Assembly: GCF_001955655.1 (NCBI RefSeq)
Contig: NZ_MSPW01000008.1
Location: 110,716 to 174,715, forward strand
DNA length: 64,000 bases
Direction of reading: 5' to 3'
Source: Viridibacillus arenosi
GTDB lineage: Bacteria; Bacillota; Bacilli; Bacillales_A; Planococcaceae
Shown here one piece after another: positions 25,678 to 34,733 of the stretch. The notes under the pieces were generated by a model. The model worked only from the letters and a program-made list of their open reading frames with translations. It was not told where the DNA came from and did not search any database. Made by a program: the position numbers and the translations under genes. Positions within the stretch are counted from its first letter, which is position 1; every line of letters starts with the position of its first letter.

Positions 25678-26004
25678 TTAAGCGCTCATGTTACGGCAAG
25701 CATCTGCACATTTCTGGCAAGTCCGAGCACACTGTTGGCAATGTTCATGATTGTGTTTCGCGCATTCTTCAGCACAGCGTTCGCAAATGTCAGCGCAAAG
25801 ATTACAAATCTCATCAATAAATGGAGAGTTTGAAACCATCGCTTGAATCGCAAACATACAAGCATCAGCACAAGCACGATCATATCGAATACATTTGGTC
25901 ATCATTTTGACATCATCTTCTTTTAAACATGAATCAAAGCATGTGTTACACGCCTCCAAATATTCCATACAAATTTTAATACATTCTTCATATTGTCTAT
26001 TCAT
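25678..26004 (-). CDS. Four-helix-bundle copper-binding protein (DUF326)
   Basis: 108 residues with many Cys and His in helical spacing: CIKICMEYLEACNTCFDSCL, CIRYDRACADACMFA, CNLCADICERCAEEC, HEHCQQCARTCQKCADACR. This is the DUF326 four-helix-bundle family, members of which store cuprous copper in the cytosol. AAAGGAGTG precedes the ATG. No copper regulator lies beside it. Confidence 0.9.
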   Translation of the reverse strand: MNRQYEECIKICMEYLEACNTCFDSCLKEDDVKMMTKCIRYDRACADACMFAIQAMVSNSPFIDEICNLCADICERCAEECAKHNHEHCQQCARTCQKCADACRNMSA

Positions 26005-26246
26005 GTAAACACTCCTTTAAAATAACATTAATCTTTTATGTACCCTGATGGATTGAAAATAAACAAATAGAACAATTCTTTTACTATTTATAAAAAATTT
26101 TCACAAGTTTTTGTTCTACATAACAATAGTATTAATCAAAATATAAATGGAAAATAAAATATTTTAATGTAAAATAAGTAAAGTATTAGTATTGGCATTT
26201 CTTATTAAAATCTGATTTGAGAAATGATATTTTGGAGGAGATATTA

Positions 26247-26783
26247 ATGAACTTTAGAGCTTTGGCAAAGATTATTTCAGTTTTTATAGTTATCTTTATG
26301 ATTATATTAATGATTAAAACAAATTTTATAGATAAAGATGAATCTGCTGAATCAGGACTTAAAATAAACGATGTTGCACCTGATTTTCAATTGAAAAATT
26401 TAGCCGGTGAACAAGTGAAATTATCAGATTATAGAGGACAAAAAGTACTACTCAATTTTTGGGCTTCATGGTGTCCACCTTGTAAAGAAGAAATTCCATA
26501 TATGCAAAAGTACTATGAAGAGTATGGAGAAAAATCTGATATGGTAATTCTTGCAGTAAATATGACTAGGGTAGAAAAAGGCGGTAAAGAAAAAATAGAG
26601 GAATTTGTTGAGAAATATGAAATGACATTTCCAGTTCTAGTAGATGATAATGATGGTAAAGTTATGAAATTATATGATGTACGATCTTTTCCAACAACAT
26701 ATATCATAAATAGTGAGGGGGTAATTACTCAAAAAGTTAGAATGTCTTTAGACGATAAGAAAATCAAAGAAATTATTAATTAG
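26247..26783 (+). CDS. TlpA/ResA-type thiol-disulfide oxidoreductase
   Basis: 178 residues. An N-terminal membrane anchor (about 5-25) leads to an extracytoplasmic thioredoxin fold with the active site NFWASWCPPCKEEIPYMQ (about 72-88) and cis-Pro loop SFPTTYIIN. Such proteins reduce apocytochrome c or other envelope thiols. The ATG at 26247 is chosen for TTGGAGGAG upstream. A ccsB homologue lies far away at 44.9 kb. Confidence 0.9.
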   Translation: MNFRALAKIISVFIVIFMIILMIKTNFIDKDESAESGLKINDVAPDFQLKNLAGEQVKLSDYRGQKVLLNFWASWCPPCKEEIPYMQKYYEEYGEKSDMVILAVNMTRVEKGGKEKIEEFVEKYEMTFPVLVDDNDGKVMKLYDVRSFPTTYIINSEGVITQKVRMSLDDKKIKEIIN

Positions 26784-26790
26784 AGTAATT

Positions 26791-26818
26791 AAATCTGTTA
26801 AAATAAACAGATTTTTTA
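26791..26818 (+). terminator. Rho-independent terminator
   Basis: The AAATCTGTTA/TAAACAGATTT stem is followed by T residues, right after the ResA-type gene. Confidence 0.65.
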
Positions 26819-26871
26819 TAGATGTTATTTTCAAGCGATATTAGATTGTATTTGAATTGGAGGCATTTATA

Positions 26872-27450
26872 ATGCAAATAGAAAACAGGACTTTTCCAAT
26901 ACTAGAAACTGATAGATTAATATTAAGAAAAGTTACAGAAGTTGATGCACGTAGTGTTTTAAAATATATGTCTGATAATGAAGTAGTAAAGCATATTGGA
27001 TTAGAACCTTTTAACACAGTTGTGGATGCAATGGATGAGATCACTTGGTATCAAACAATATTTGAACAGGGTACAGGAATTAGATGGGGAATTACTTTAA
27101 AAGAAAATAATGAAGTAATTGGTAGCTGTGGTTTTCTTAACAGGGTCCCTAAGCATTTTCGTACAGAAATCGGTACTGAATTAAGCAAAGAATACTGGGG
27201 AAAAGGTATTGCTAGCGAGGCTTTTGAAGCTGTAATTAGATACGGGTTTGAAAACTTTAAACTTCAAAGGATTGAAGCGTTAATCGAACCTGAAAATATT
27301 GCATCACAAAAATTAGCTGAAAAACAAGGCTTTATAAAAGAAGGATTACTAAGAAATTATGAGTTTACTTGTGGTAAATTTGACGACTTATATATGTATT
27401 CACTGTTAAAGCAAGATTTTGATTTAAATGAATCACAAAGTAACGAATAA
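26872..27450 (+). CDS. GNAT N-acetyltransferase (RimJ/RimL type)
   Basis: 192 residues. It starts with the family strand TFPILETDRLILRKVTEVDA; the acetyl-CoA loop is LSKEYWGKGIASEAFEAVIRYGF (about 105-127), followed by LQRIEALIEPENIASQKLAEKQGF. Substrate unknown. The ATG at 26872 follows TTGGAGGC. Confidence 0.9.
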   Translation: MQIENRTFPILETDRLILRKVTEVDARSVLKYMSDNEVVKHIGLEPFNTVVDAMDEITWYQTIFEQGTGIRWGITLKENNEVIGSCGFLNRVPKHFRTEIGTELSKEYWGKGIASEAFEAVIRYGFENFKLQRIEALIEPENIASQKLAEKQGFIKEGLLRNYEFTCGKFDDLYMYSLLKQDFDLNESQSNE

Positions 27451-27575
27451 AAATCAAGCATATTGATTTCATTTTATTCAATTCACCAAAAGTCTCAATT
27501 TAATTTGCGCAACAAAAATCATTGAAATATTCTAATTATTATGTTAAGTTAATTATCAAATATGAGGTGAATTAT

Positions 27576-27629
27576 ATGTTACGAACAAAAATTTTAAGTA
27601 ACACTTCACAATTCCATCATCACATGTAG
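27576..27629 (+). CDS. Putative His leader peptide
   Basis: Seventeen codons, MLRTKILSNTSQFHHHM, with three consecutive His codons (CAT CAT CAC, 27615-27623) just before the end and GAGGTGA 6 bases before the ATG. It sits about 125 bp upstream of hisS, followed by two hairpins. This has the layout of a translation-coupled attenuator that senses charged tRNA-His. Confidence 0.65.
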   Translation: MLRTKILSNTSQFHHHM

Positions 27630-27726
27630 TCTTGCTATCCGATTTTATAAAATCGCGCATAGGAAGACTATTTATATTGAACTGCATCGATAAAGGAAAT
27701 CACTTTTATCAGGTGCAGTTTTTTTA
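27627..27726 (+). promoter_or_regulatory. Putative transcription attenuator upstream of hisS
   Basis: Hairpin 1 (27627-27670) pairs TAGTCTT.GCTAT with ATAG.GAAGACTA and begins at the leader stop codon. Hairpin 2 (27680-27719) pairs AACTGCA..GATAAA with TTTATC..TGCAGTT and is followed by T7, a strong terminator. A ribosome stalled on the His codons would disrupt hairpin 1. The exact antiterminator pairing was not resolved, and no T-box signature was found. Confidence 0.6.
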
Positions 27727-27753
27727 TTTTCAAAAAATTAGGGGGAATATCAA

Positions 27754-29040
27754 ATGAGAAAAATGGATTATCAAAATGTTAAAGGTACACAAGATTATTT
27801 ACCTGAAGCTGAAGTGATTAGAAGGAAAATTAGAAGAACGCTTGAAGACACATTTATACAATACGGTTGTAAACCACTTGAAACGCCAATATTGAATTAT
27901 ACGGAGCTGATGGCTTCAAAGTACGGTGGTGGTGCAGAAATATTAGAGGAAATGTACACATTAACTGATCGGGGAGAGAGAGATTTAGCACTTCGTTATG
28001 ATTTAACGATACCTTTTGCAAAAGTTGTGGCGATGAATCCCGCCATTAGAATGCCTTTTAAGCGATATGAAATTGGTAAAGTTTTTAGAGATGGGCCAAT
28101 AAAGACAGGACGATTCCGTGAATTTACACAATGTGATGTAGATATCGTAGGAGTAGAATCTCAAATTGCAGAAGCAGAGCTGATGGAAATGGCACTTTCC
28201 GCCTTTACCAAGTTAGATTTGAAAATCGCCATTCAATATAACAACCGAAAATTATTATCCGGAATGTTAGAAATGTTTGAAGTACCTACTGATCAAATGA
28301 GTGCAGTAATATTAGTGTTGGATAAATTAGAGAAAGTGGGTGTTTCAACGGTAAAGAAGGAACTAAGCGAATTAGGTTTACCACAAACAATAGTAGATTC
28401 CATCGAGCGGTTTTTAACTGATGAGAAGAATAAGACGATCGATTATTTTGAGTCATATACTAAATTGAATAACAATATTGAGCAAGGAGTAAATGAATTA
28501 AAAGCATTAGAATCATTCTTAGCATATTTAAATATTTCTGAGCAATGTATTTTCAACCCATTTTTAGCAAGAGGTTTGGAAATATATACAGGTACGATTT
28601 ATGAACTCTTTTTAGTCGACCAGACAATTAAATCGAGCATTGGGAGTGGTGGGAGATACGATAATGTGATTGCAGGCTTACTTGGTACGAATCAGTCTTT
28701 TTCAACTGTCGGTATATCTTTTGGATTAGATGTCATTTATACGGCTATTTCCTTGAAAGATTCAGCTGTAATAGAGGCTTCATTACTCGATTATTACATC
28801 ATACCAATGAATACATTAATGGAATCCTTATTAGTTGCAACACGATTAAGACAGAAGGGATACAAGGTAGAATTAGATATGAGTAACAAGAAAATTTGCA
28901 AAGCGTTAGACCGTGCGAATAGTGAAGGCATACGCAATGTAATAATAATTGGTGAGAATGAAGTAGAGCTTAATCAACTAACGGTGAAAAATATGGAGAC
29001 AGGTGAAACGAGAGTAGAGCCATTTCAATTTTCAAGCTAA
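27754..29040 (+). CDS. hisS: Histidyl-tRNA synthetase
   Basis: 428 residues, class II synthetase charging tRNA-His in the cytosol. Motif 2 is KRYEIGKVFRDGPIKTGRFREFTQCDVDIVG (about 107-137). HisA is LARGLEIYTGTIYE (about 269), HisB is SIGSGGRYDNVIAGLLG, and a C-terminal anticodon-binding domain runs from about 330. The full catalytic set argues for an active synthetase rather than a HisZ paralogue. The NVKGTQDYLPEAE start differs from the usual bacillary form, so it may be a second copy. GGGGGAA precedes the ATG. Confidence 0.93.
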   Translation: MRKMDYQNVKGTQDYLPEAEVIRRKIRRTLEDTFIQYGCKPLETPILNYTELMASKYGGGAEILEEMYTLTDRGERDLALRYDLTIPFAKVVAMNPAIRMPFKRYEIGKVFRDGPIKTGRFREFTQCDVDIVGVESQIAEAELMEMALSAFTKLDLKIAIQYNNRKLLSGMLEMFEVPTDQMSAVILVLDKLEKVGVSTVKKELSELGLPQTIVDSIERFLTDEKNKTIDYFESYTKLNNNIEQGVNELKALESFLAYLNISEQCIFNPFLARGLEIYTGTIYELFLVDQTIKSSIGSGGRYDNVIAGLLGTNQSFSTVGISFGLDVIYTAISLKDSAVIEASLLDYYIIPMNTLMESLLVATRLRQKGYKVELDMSNKKICKALDRANSEGIRNVIIIGENEVELNQLTVKNMETGETRVEPFQFSS

Positions 29041-29092
29041 GAAGACTTGCTACAAAAGACTCTGTTTTACTTGATTTTTGCTTTTCATCAGA

Positions 29093-29135
29093 AAAATAAG
29101 CATATTCGATATTAAGTCGAATATGCTTATTTTTC
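29093..29135. terminator. Terminator after hisS
   Basis: A perfect long stem (AATAAGCATATTCGA and its complement) is followed by TTTTT. Confidence 0.8.
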
Positions 29136-29161
29136 GTAGGGTGAACAATCCAATATAGTCC

Positions 29162-29371
29162 TTAGAATATAAGGTTGTATAAAATGAAACCAAAAATTAA
29201 TACTAAAATTAATATGCCTGTACCTTTCCACCCCATACCTCCTGTTAAATCAGTTAAATTCCCACTACTTCCTCTATTCAATGCATCGTGTATAGAACCA
29301 GAGGGATTATTTTTCAATTCACTTTGTCTTAAGCGTTCTCTTTTTTCTTCTGGTGTTTCTTTTAGACTCAT
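29162..29371 (-). CDS. DUF6366 family small membrane protein
   Basis: 69 residues. A conserved charged head (ETPEEKRERLRQSELKNNPSGSIHDALNRG) and GNLTDLTGGMGWKGTG lead into a C-terminal membrane helix (about 48-69). Function unknown. GAGGGGAA precedes the ATG. Confidence 0.8.
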   Translation of the reverse strand: MSLKETPEEKRERLRQSELKNNPSGSIHDALNRGSSGNLTDLTGGMGWKGTGILILVLIFGFILYNLIF

Positions 29372-29613
29372 ATTCCCCTCACATTTCTGCCCCTTTCTTA
29401 ACAGTGGCTATTTTTATAAATGCATTATAGATTAATATTCTACAAGTTTTCCGATAAGCCTTGTTATACAATCATTTCTTTTATTGTCATGGTAGCATTT
29501 TTTCTAAAGCGACAGGAGAATTGCTAGTAGCAAAAAGACATCTAACTTGACTAAAAAACAGAAAATAGATATGGTAGATAAATGATATCTATGATTAGGA
29601 GTGAATTATTAAG

Positions 29614-30015
29614 GTGAAATATTCAAAAGCAACGAATTACGCTCTTCATACCATGTTATATTTAGTCAATGTTACTCCTGAAAAGCATGTAGGTGTTCAG
29701 CAACTTGCAACACATCAAGATGTTTCAACTACGTATTTGTCAAAAATACTGACTAAACTTGCTAAGGCGGGGATGGTTGAATCAGTTTCTGGTGCCAATG
29801 GTGGATATAAATTAAAACCTAATTGGGAAGACATATCTTTTTTAGATATTATTCAAGCTATTGAAGGTCCTACATCCTTATTTGACTATTGTTTACATCA
29901 TGATCCAAATTGCTTGATTCAAAAAGTTATTGTTTCAGCAGAAGAAAAGATGCTAGATGAATTAAGAAATCAAAAAATTGTAGACATAGCTAAACAAATG
30001 ACAGAGGCTCATTAA
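29614..30015 (+). CDS. Rrf2-family transcriptional regulator
   Basis: 133 residues. The winged helix starts MKYSKATNYALHTMLYLVN, the recognition region is DVSTTYLSKILTKLAKAGMVESVSGANGGYKL (about 35-66), and DYCLHHDPNCLIQKV (about 90-104) holds two Cys that could bind a cluster or sense thiols. GTG start with GGAGTG upstream. The oxidoreductase 85 bp downstream on the same strand is the likely target. Confidence 0.88.
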   Translation: MKYSKATNYALHTMLYLVNVTPEKHVGVQQLATHQDVSTTYLSKILTKLAKAGMVESVSGANGGYKLKPNWEDISFLDIIQAIEGPTSLFDYCLHHDPNCLIQKVIVSAEEKMLDELRNQKIVDIAKQMTEAH

Positions 30016-30099
30016 GCCCTGTTTTTTTACACTAATCATAGCTATTAAAGAGTATTAATATCTGTAATTAAAAATACCAAAAAGAACAGGGTGAAGAAA

Positions 30100-31005
30100 A
30101 TGACTATTTTTGATTGTATTATTATTGGAGCAGGTCCTGCAGGATTAAGTGCCAGTTTAACATTAGGAAGAGCTAGAAGGAACATAGCAATATTTGATAA
30201 CGGTACAAATAGAAACAGAGTGACACAGGAGTCACATGGATTCATCACTCGAGATGGGATCAAGCCACAAGAGTTTAAAGAAATAGGGTTAAATGAATTG
30301 AAAAATTATCCATCCATATCTTATTTCCAAAAAACAGTTACTCAAATTATCAAAGATTCTAGTAATGACCGATTTATCGCAAAAACAGAAGATGGCCTGG
30401 AATTTGTTGCAGAAAAAGTGATTTTAGCAGCTGGGATTCAAGAAGTATTTTCATTCCAGAGTATACGCGAGTATTATGGGAAGAGCCTCTTTAGTTGTCC
30501 ATACTGCGATGGATGGGAGCTACGCGATAAGCCATTAGTTGTCATGGCAGATAGTGAGGCACATATAATGCATTTGGCTAAACTAGTATATAACTGGACG
30601 AAGGATTTAGTTGTCTTAACTAATGGAGTAGAACTATCTAAAGATGGGGCTAGTGAATTACAAAAGCGCAATATTAAGGTGAAAACGGAGCGAATTAAAA
30701 AATTAATAGGCGATGATGGTATTCTTCAAGAAATTGAATTTGTATCAGGAGAAACGATATTAAGATCAGGTGGGTTTGTTGTACCGTCTTTTTATCGACC
30801 AAATCAATTTGTTGAGCAATTAGGATGTAAAGTACAAGAAAATGGAGTAGTAGAGACAGATGGTTCAGGTCGCACATCTCAAAAAAATGTGTATATTGCT
30901 GGTGAAACCGAAAAATCAGGACCCTCTTCTTTAATGTTTGCTGCTGCAGATGGCAGTAAAGCCGCATTTTCTGTAAATATAGATCTTACTACGGAACGTT
31001 TTTAA
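30100..31005 (+). CDS. Thioredoxin-reductase-like NAD(P)/FAD-dependent oxidoreductase
   Basis: 301 residues. FAD-binding FDCIIIGAGPAGLSASLTLGRARR at the start, a redox-active CPYCDGWE site (about 130-137), an NADPH-domain and a C-terminal GRTSQKNVYIAGE FAD motif. It resembles the TrxB-like proteins that sit next to Rrf2 regulators in bacilli. The ATG at 30100 fits GGGTGAAG better than the GTG at 30091. The electron acceptor is unknown. Confidence 0.88.
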   Translation: MTIFDCIIIGAGPAGLSASLTLGRARRNIAIFDNGTNRNRVTQESHGFITRDGIKPQEFKEIGLNELKNYPSISYFQKTVTQIIKDSSNDRFIAKTEDGLEFVAEKVILAAGIQEVFSFQSIREYYGKSLFSCPYCDGWELRDKPLVVMADSEAHIMHLAKLVYNWTKDLVVLTNGVELSKDGASELQKRNIKVKTERIKKLIGDDGILQEIEFVSGETILRSGGFVVPSFYRPNQFVEQLGCKVQENGVVETDGSGRTSQKNVYIAGETEKSGPSSLMFAAADGSKAAFSVNIDLTTERF

Positions 31006-31027
31006 TTAAATTTACAGTAAAAATATT

Positions 31028-31093
31028 AAACCTCAATCTTTCAAAGAAAGAATAAGTTAATCTTATTTTCTTCTTTTTAAGATTGGGGTTTTA
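31028..31093 (+). terminator. Rho-independent terminator
   Basis: Long hairpin with outer stem AAACCTCAATCTT/AAGATTGGGGTTT, followed by TTAT. Confidence 0.65.
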
Positions 31094-31161
31094 TTATTAG
31101 GTCGTTATTAACAAATATAGTAAAATTAAATTAAGTTTGAAAAAAATGGAGGAATGTATAG

Positions 31162-32628
31162 GTGAGTATTAGGTTCAAAGATTTCTACCGAGATGAATTA
31201 ACAATAGTCGATATACAAGATGCAATGGTAAATGGGGAAGTAACTTCAAAAGAGTTAACGATGTACTATCTTGATCGAATAGCAAAATATGATCAAGGTG
31301 GACCCAAGATTAATTCGATGCTGGAAATAAATCCTGAAGCGATTTTCATAGCAGAAGCATTAGATCATGAAAGAACGATTAATGGGGCGAGAGGACCTTT
31401 GCACGGAATTCCAGTTGTCTTAAAAGACAATATTGAAACGAATGATTATATGCATACGAGTGCAGGGACACTAGCACTCGAAAATTACTGTAGTTCATCA
31501 GATGCTTTTCTAGTAGATAAATTGCGACAAGCTGGAGCTGTTATTTTAGGCAAGGCGAATATGACAGAACTAGCAAATGCAATGTCGACGACAATGTGGG
31601 CTGGCTATAGTGCTAGAGGAGGGCAAGTATTGAATCCTTACGGTGACCCCAATCTATTTGTAGGTGGTTCAAGCTCAGGATCGGCAGTAGCTGTAGCAGC
31701 AAACTTTTCGGTTTTAGCAGTAGGTACAGAAACAGATGCATCTATTCTTAGTCCAGCAACCCTGAATTCAGTCGTAGGTATTAAACCAACTGTTGGTCTA
31801 ATCAGTCGAAAAGGAATTATTCCCTTTACCTATTCGCAGGATACAGCAGGCCCCTTTGCAAGAACTGTAGGAGATGCAGCGATTTTGCTTGGAGCAATGG
31901 TCGGTGTCGACGAGCAAGATCCAGCTACACATAAATTGAAAGAAAGAGAAATCGAGGATTATACGAGTTATTTACATATCGATGGACTAAAAGATGCTAG
32001 AATAGGAGTCTTTACACATGGTTCTGACGAGTTTTATAACTCAGATGAATATGACGGTGAGTTATTTGAAAATGCAGTTCAAACATTACATGATCAAGGT
32101 GCAACAGTAGTGAAAGATATTGAAATTCCAGCGTTTCATAGAGAACGTAATGGTGCCGTTCTTTTATATGAACTAAAGCACAGCCTCGACAACTATTTAT
32201 CGAAACTTCCACCACAACAACCTGTACATTCCTTTAGTGAACTAATTCAGTTCAATAAAGACCATGCAGATCGAGCGTTAAAAAATGGGCAAGACAGATT
32301 AGAACTGCGTGAACATCTACCAAATACGTTAAGTAATCCAGAATATTTAACTGCGCGCTTAGAGGATATCTATTTTTCTGAACAACAAGGAATTGGCTTT
32401 GCATTAAAAAAATACAATTTAGATGCTATTCTATTTCCATCATATTTAGGCTCTACTGTTTCAGCAAAAGCAGGTTATCCAACAATCGCAGTACCAGCGG
32501 GTTATATGGAATCAGGAAGACCATTCGGCATCACTTTTGCAAGCACATCATTTAACGAAGGAACATTAATCAAACTGGCCTATGCTTTTGAACAAGCTAC
32601 TAAACATAGAAAAGTACCGAATATTTAG
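31162..32628 (+). CDS. Amidase signature family protein
   Basis: 488 residues with the amidase Ser-cisSer-Lys triad. The lysine is in GIPVVLKDNIET (about 84-95), followed by GKANMTELA, the Gly/Ser-rich VGGSSSGSAVAVAANF (about 170-185), and TETDASILSPA with the nucleophile. It hydrolyses an amide; the substrate is not predictable. GTG start with ATGGAGGAA upstream. Confidence 0.92.
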   Translation: MSIRFKDFYRDELTIVDIQDAMVNGEVTSKELTMYYLDRIAKYDQGGPKINSMLEINPEAIFIAEALDHERTINGARGPLHGIPVVLKDNIETNDYMHTSAGTLALENYCSSSDAFLVDKLRQAGAVILGKANMTELANAMSTTMWAGYSARGGQVLNPYGDPNLFVGGSSSGSAVAVAANFSVLAVGTETDASILSPATLNSVVGIKPTVGLISRKGIIPFTYSQDTAGPFARTVGDAAILLGAMVGVDEQDPATHKLKEREIEDYTSYLHIDGLKDARIGVFTHGSDEFYNSDEYDGELFENAVQTLHDQGATVVKDIEIPAFHRERNGAVLLYELKHSLDNYLSKLPPQQPVHSFSELIQFNKDHADRALKNGQDRLELREHLPNTLSNPEYLTARLEDIYFSEQQGIGFALKKYNLDAILFPSYLGSTVSAKAGYPTIAVPAGYMESGRPFGITFASTSFNEGTLIKLAYAFEQATKHRKVPNI

Positions 32629-32677
32629 TTGGGTATCAAAAATAAAATCATTTAGTTTATAGATGGGAGAGATTTCA

Positions 32678-33154
32678 ATGCAATTATTATTTCATTATAA
32701 CTGGTTAATAAGAGATGAATGGTACAGCTGGTGTGAAGACTTAACAGAAGAAGAACTTTTAAAGAATCGAACTGGAGGGGTAGGCAGTATATTACAAACA
32801 CTCTTTCATATAGTTGATGTGGAGTGGAGCTGGATACGTCTAATACAAGGTAAAGAGGATTTTCAAGAGAATTTTGATGATTATAAGAGTATAAGCAAGG
32901 TTCGAGAATTAGACGCTAGATTTCATAAGGAAGTAGAGGAGTTTGTAAACAACTGGGATGAAAACATGGAAAGTAATAAATTTTACGATTTACAATCAGA
33001 TGGCAGTCATTTAACAGACACTTGGGGTGAAGTGATGCGACATATCATTGCTCATGAAATTCATCACATCGGCCAATTGTCCGTTTGGGCTAGGGAAATT
33101 GGGAAGAAGCCCATATCAGCAAACTTTATCGGTAGAGGGCTCGGCACTCATTAA
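32678..33154 (+). CDS. DinB-family protein
   Basis: 158 residues with a four-helix DinB fold. The three metal-binding His lie in TLFHIVDVEWSW (about 47) and HIIAHEIHHIGQLSVWARE (about 124-142). Possibly a bacillithiol-dependent transferase as in YfiT-type relatives, but this is not shown. Start at 32678 after TGGGAGA. Confidence 0.88.
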   Translation: MQLLFHYNWLIRDEWYSWCEDLTEEELLKNRTGGVGSILQTLFHIVDVEWSWIRLIQGKEDFQENFDDYKSISKVRELDARFHKEVEEFVNNWDENMESNKFYDLQSDGSHLTDTWGEVMRHIIAHEIHHIGQLSVWAREIGKKPISANFIGRGLGTH

Positions 33155-33201
33155 AATCATTACTCCGATACTTATTATGAAAATAAAGGAGTCTGCCACT
33201 T

Positions 33202-34077
33202 ATGGATAAGGAAAGCGCTAAACTAGAAAAAGTATCGCACAATAGTGATAGCAGAACGACTAGAATGGAGACTAAACCTGAGTTTACAAATAATAAGGAT
33301 AAATTAGATTTTAAGACAGATGCAGATGGTTGTTTTAAAGGGTCGTATATCTTAAATCATCAAACTCAAACAGGTGATAAAATCGTTTTCTATATATTAG
33401 TGGAAAATATAGACTCCCCAGTCAGCTTCATTGTAAATGGGGAAGAGAGTGAATATCACATAATACATGTTCCGAAATTAGGAGAAGTTACATTCGATTT
33501 TGAACTTTCCAATTTACCAATAGGTAAGCATATTATTCACTTAATTAATGAGCCATGTTTCGAATATGTTGAGCAAGTGCAAGAATGTAACCCAAGTATT
33601 AAGTATATTTACACTCGAATTTATTTTTCTCTTGAAGTAACAAATGGAAAGATGCCATTAGAGCATAAAAAATATGAAATCATGCATGAACAGAGAGAAT
33701 CAGATTTCAAAAACAGAATATCTTTAAAACTATTTGAAGATAAGAAACTTTCTATAGTGGCTGAACAAATTAAAGATGGCAGTTATTATCTGGCAATTAA
33801 CAACGATAAAGATTATGAGATAAAAGGTCAATTGTGTTTAATGTCAGACTACCGTTTAGAGAGCACACAGAAATTAATAGTGCCTGAAAAGACGAAAGTT
33901 ATAGTTCCTGTAAAGTTTCATAGAGAAACATTAAAAAAGAGTATCCGCTTTATATTTCTTATGACTCCAACAAAAATAGAGGCAGAAGCAGGCGTTCCTA
34001 TTAGAGGCGTTTTTATGAGTGAGCGCTTATTACTACAAGATGAAGTGTTGAAAAAACAGAGCCATAATAATTACTGA
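33202..34077 (+). CDS. Hypothetical protein
   Basis: 291 residues, no signal peptide or membrane helix. A disordered charged head (about 1-45) is followed by two probable beta-sandwich regions (about 45-155 and 185-275; e.g. GSYILNHQTQTGDKIVFYILVEN, SLKLFEDKKLSIVAEQI). AAAGGAGTC precedes the ATG. No family recognised. Confidence 0.72.
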   Translation: MDKESAKLEKVSHNSDSRTTRMETKPEFTNNKDKLDFKTDADGCFKGSYILNHQTQTGDKIVFYILVENIDSPVSFIVNGEESEYHIIHVPKLGEVTFDFELSNLPIGKHIIHLINEPCFEYVEQVQECNPSIKYIYTRIYFSLEVTNGKMPLEHKKYEIMHEQRESDFKNRISLKLFEDKKLSIVAEQIKDGSYYLAINNDKDYEIKGQLCLMSDYRLESTQKLIVPEKTKVIVPVKFHRETLKKSIRFIFLMTPTKIEAEAGVPIRGVFMSERLLLQDEVLKKQSHNNY

Positions 34078-34142
34078 TTGTTACATGAATCTATTGCATA
34101 AAATGTATCTCAATCCTCTAAAAAGGAAGAAGGAGATACAAA

Positions 34143-34607
34143 ATGAAAGGTAATAGATGTTTAATATTTACTATATTCTTATTCTTTGCCCTACTTAGTA
34201 CTTCAACTGTTCATGCACAAATCTTGACTTACCCATTTGTAGTATGGGATGGAAAAGTATATGAAGTGTCCGAAGTAGTTTTGCTAGATGAAAAAATCGG
34301 CAATGTCATAGGGAAAGTAAATACAAAACCAAATGACTCATCAGGAGACTATTATGGTAATGCATCAAATACGTTTGCAATTGGCACAAAATATTATGAG
34401 ATAAGCGGAGTTTCAATGGCAGATGCTATTGCAGTAGAAAATGAAAGAGGGCAATTCATACAAGCTGATTATGTACAAAAAGCAACAGAGCAACCAATGA
34501 GTGTGTTGCAAAAAGGAATAGTAAATGCATCAATCTTCGCTATACTTATTATTATCCTTGGTGTTAGGTATGGGCTGAAGAGATCTAAAACAAGGGAAAT
34601 AAATTAG
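34143..34607 (+). CDS. Secreted, C-terminally anchored protein of unknown function
   Basis: 154 residues. A signal peptide (CLIFTIFLFFALLSTSTVHA, about 6-25) is followed by an extracellular region with WDGKVYEVSEVVLLDEKIG, and a C-terminal membrane helix (about 120-143) with a basic tail. Strong AGAAGGAG upstream. Function unknown. Confidence 0.78.
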   Translation: MKGNRCLIFTIFLFFALLSTSTVHAQILTYPFVVWDGKVYEVSEVVLLDEKIGNVIGKVNTKPNDSSGDYYGNASNTFAIGTKYYEISGVSMADAIAVENERGQFIQADYVQKATEQPMSVLQKGIVNASIFAILIIILGVRYGLKRSKTREIN

Positions 34608-34733
34608 CCTATAAAAAATTCATTTCAGTTTAGATATGAAAAATAAAGCGCATAGTGGGATTTTTCGGTTTTATCATATGCGGCATCTTTTACTTACACT
34701 TTTTTTTTAGATAATATTTAAGGAGTGAAAAAA

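Noticed and set aside
27451..27753. T-box riboswitch upstream of hisS
   Set aside because: No T-box consensus (TGGNACCGCG-like) or specifier-loop layout found; the His leader peptide explains the region better.
27754..29040. HisZ (regulatory paralogue) instead of HisS
   Set aside because: Motif 2, both His-specific loops and a full C-terminal anticodon-binding domain are present, as in catalytic synthetases.
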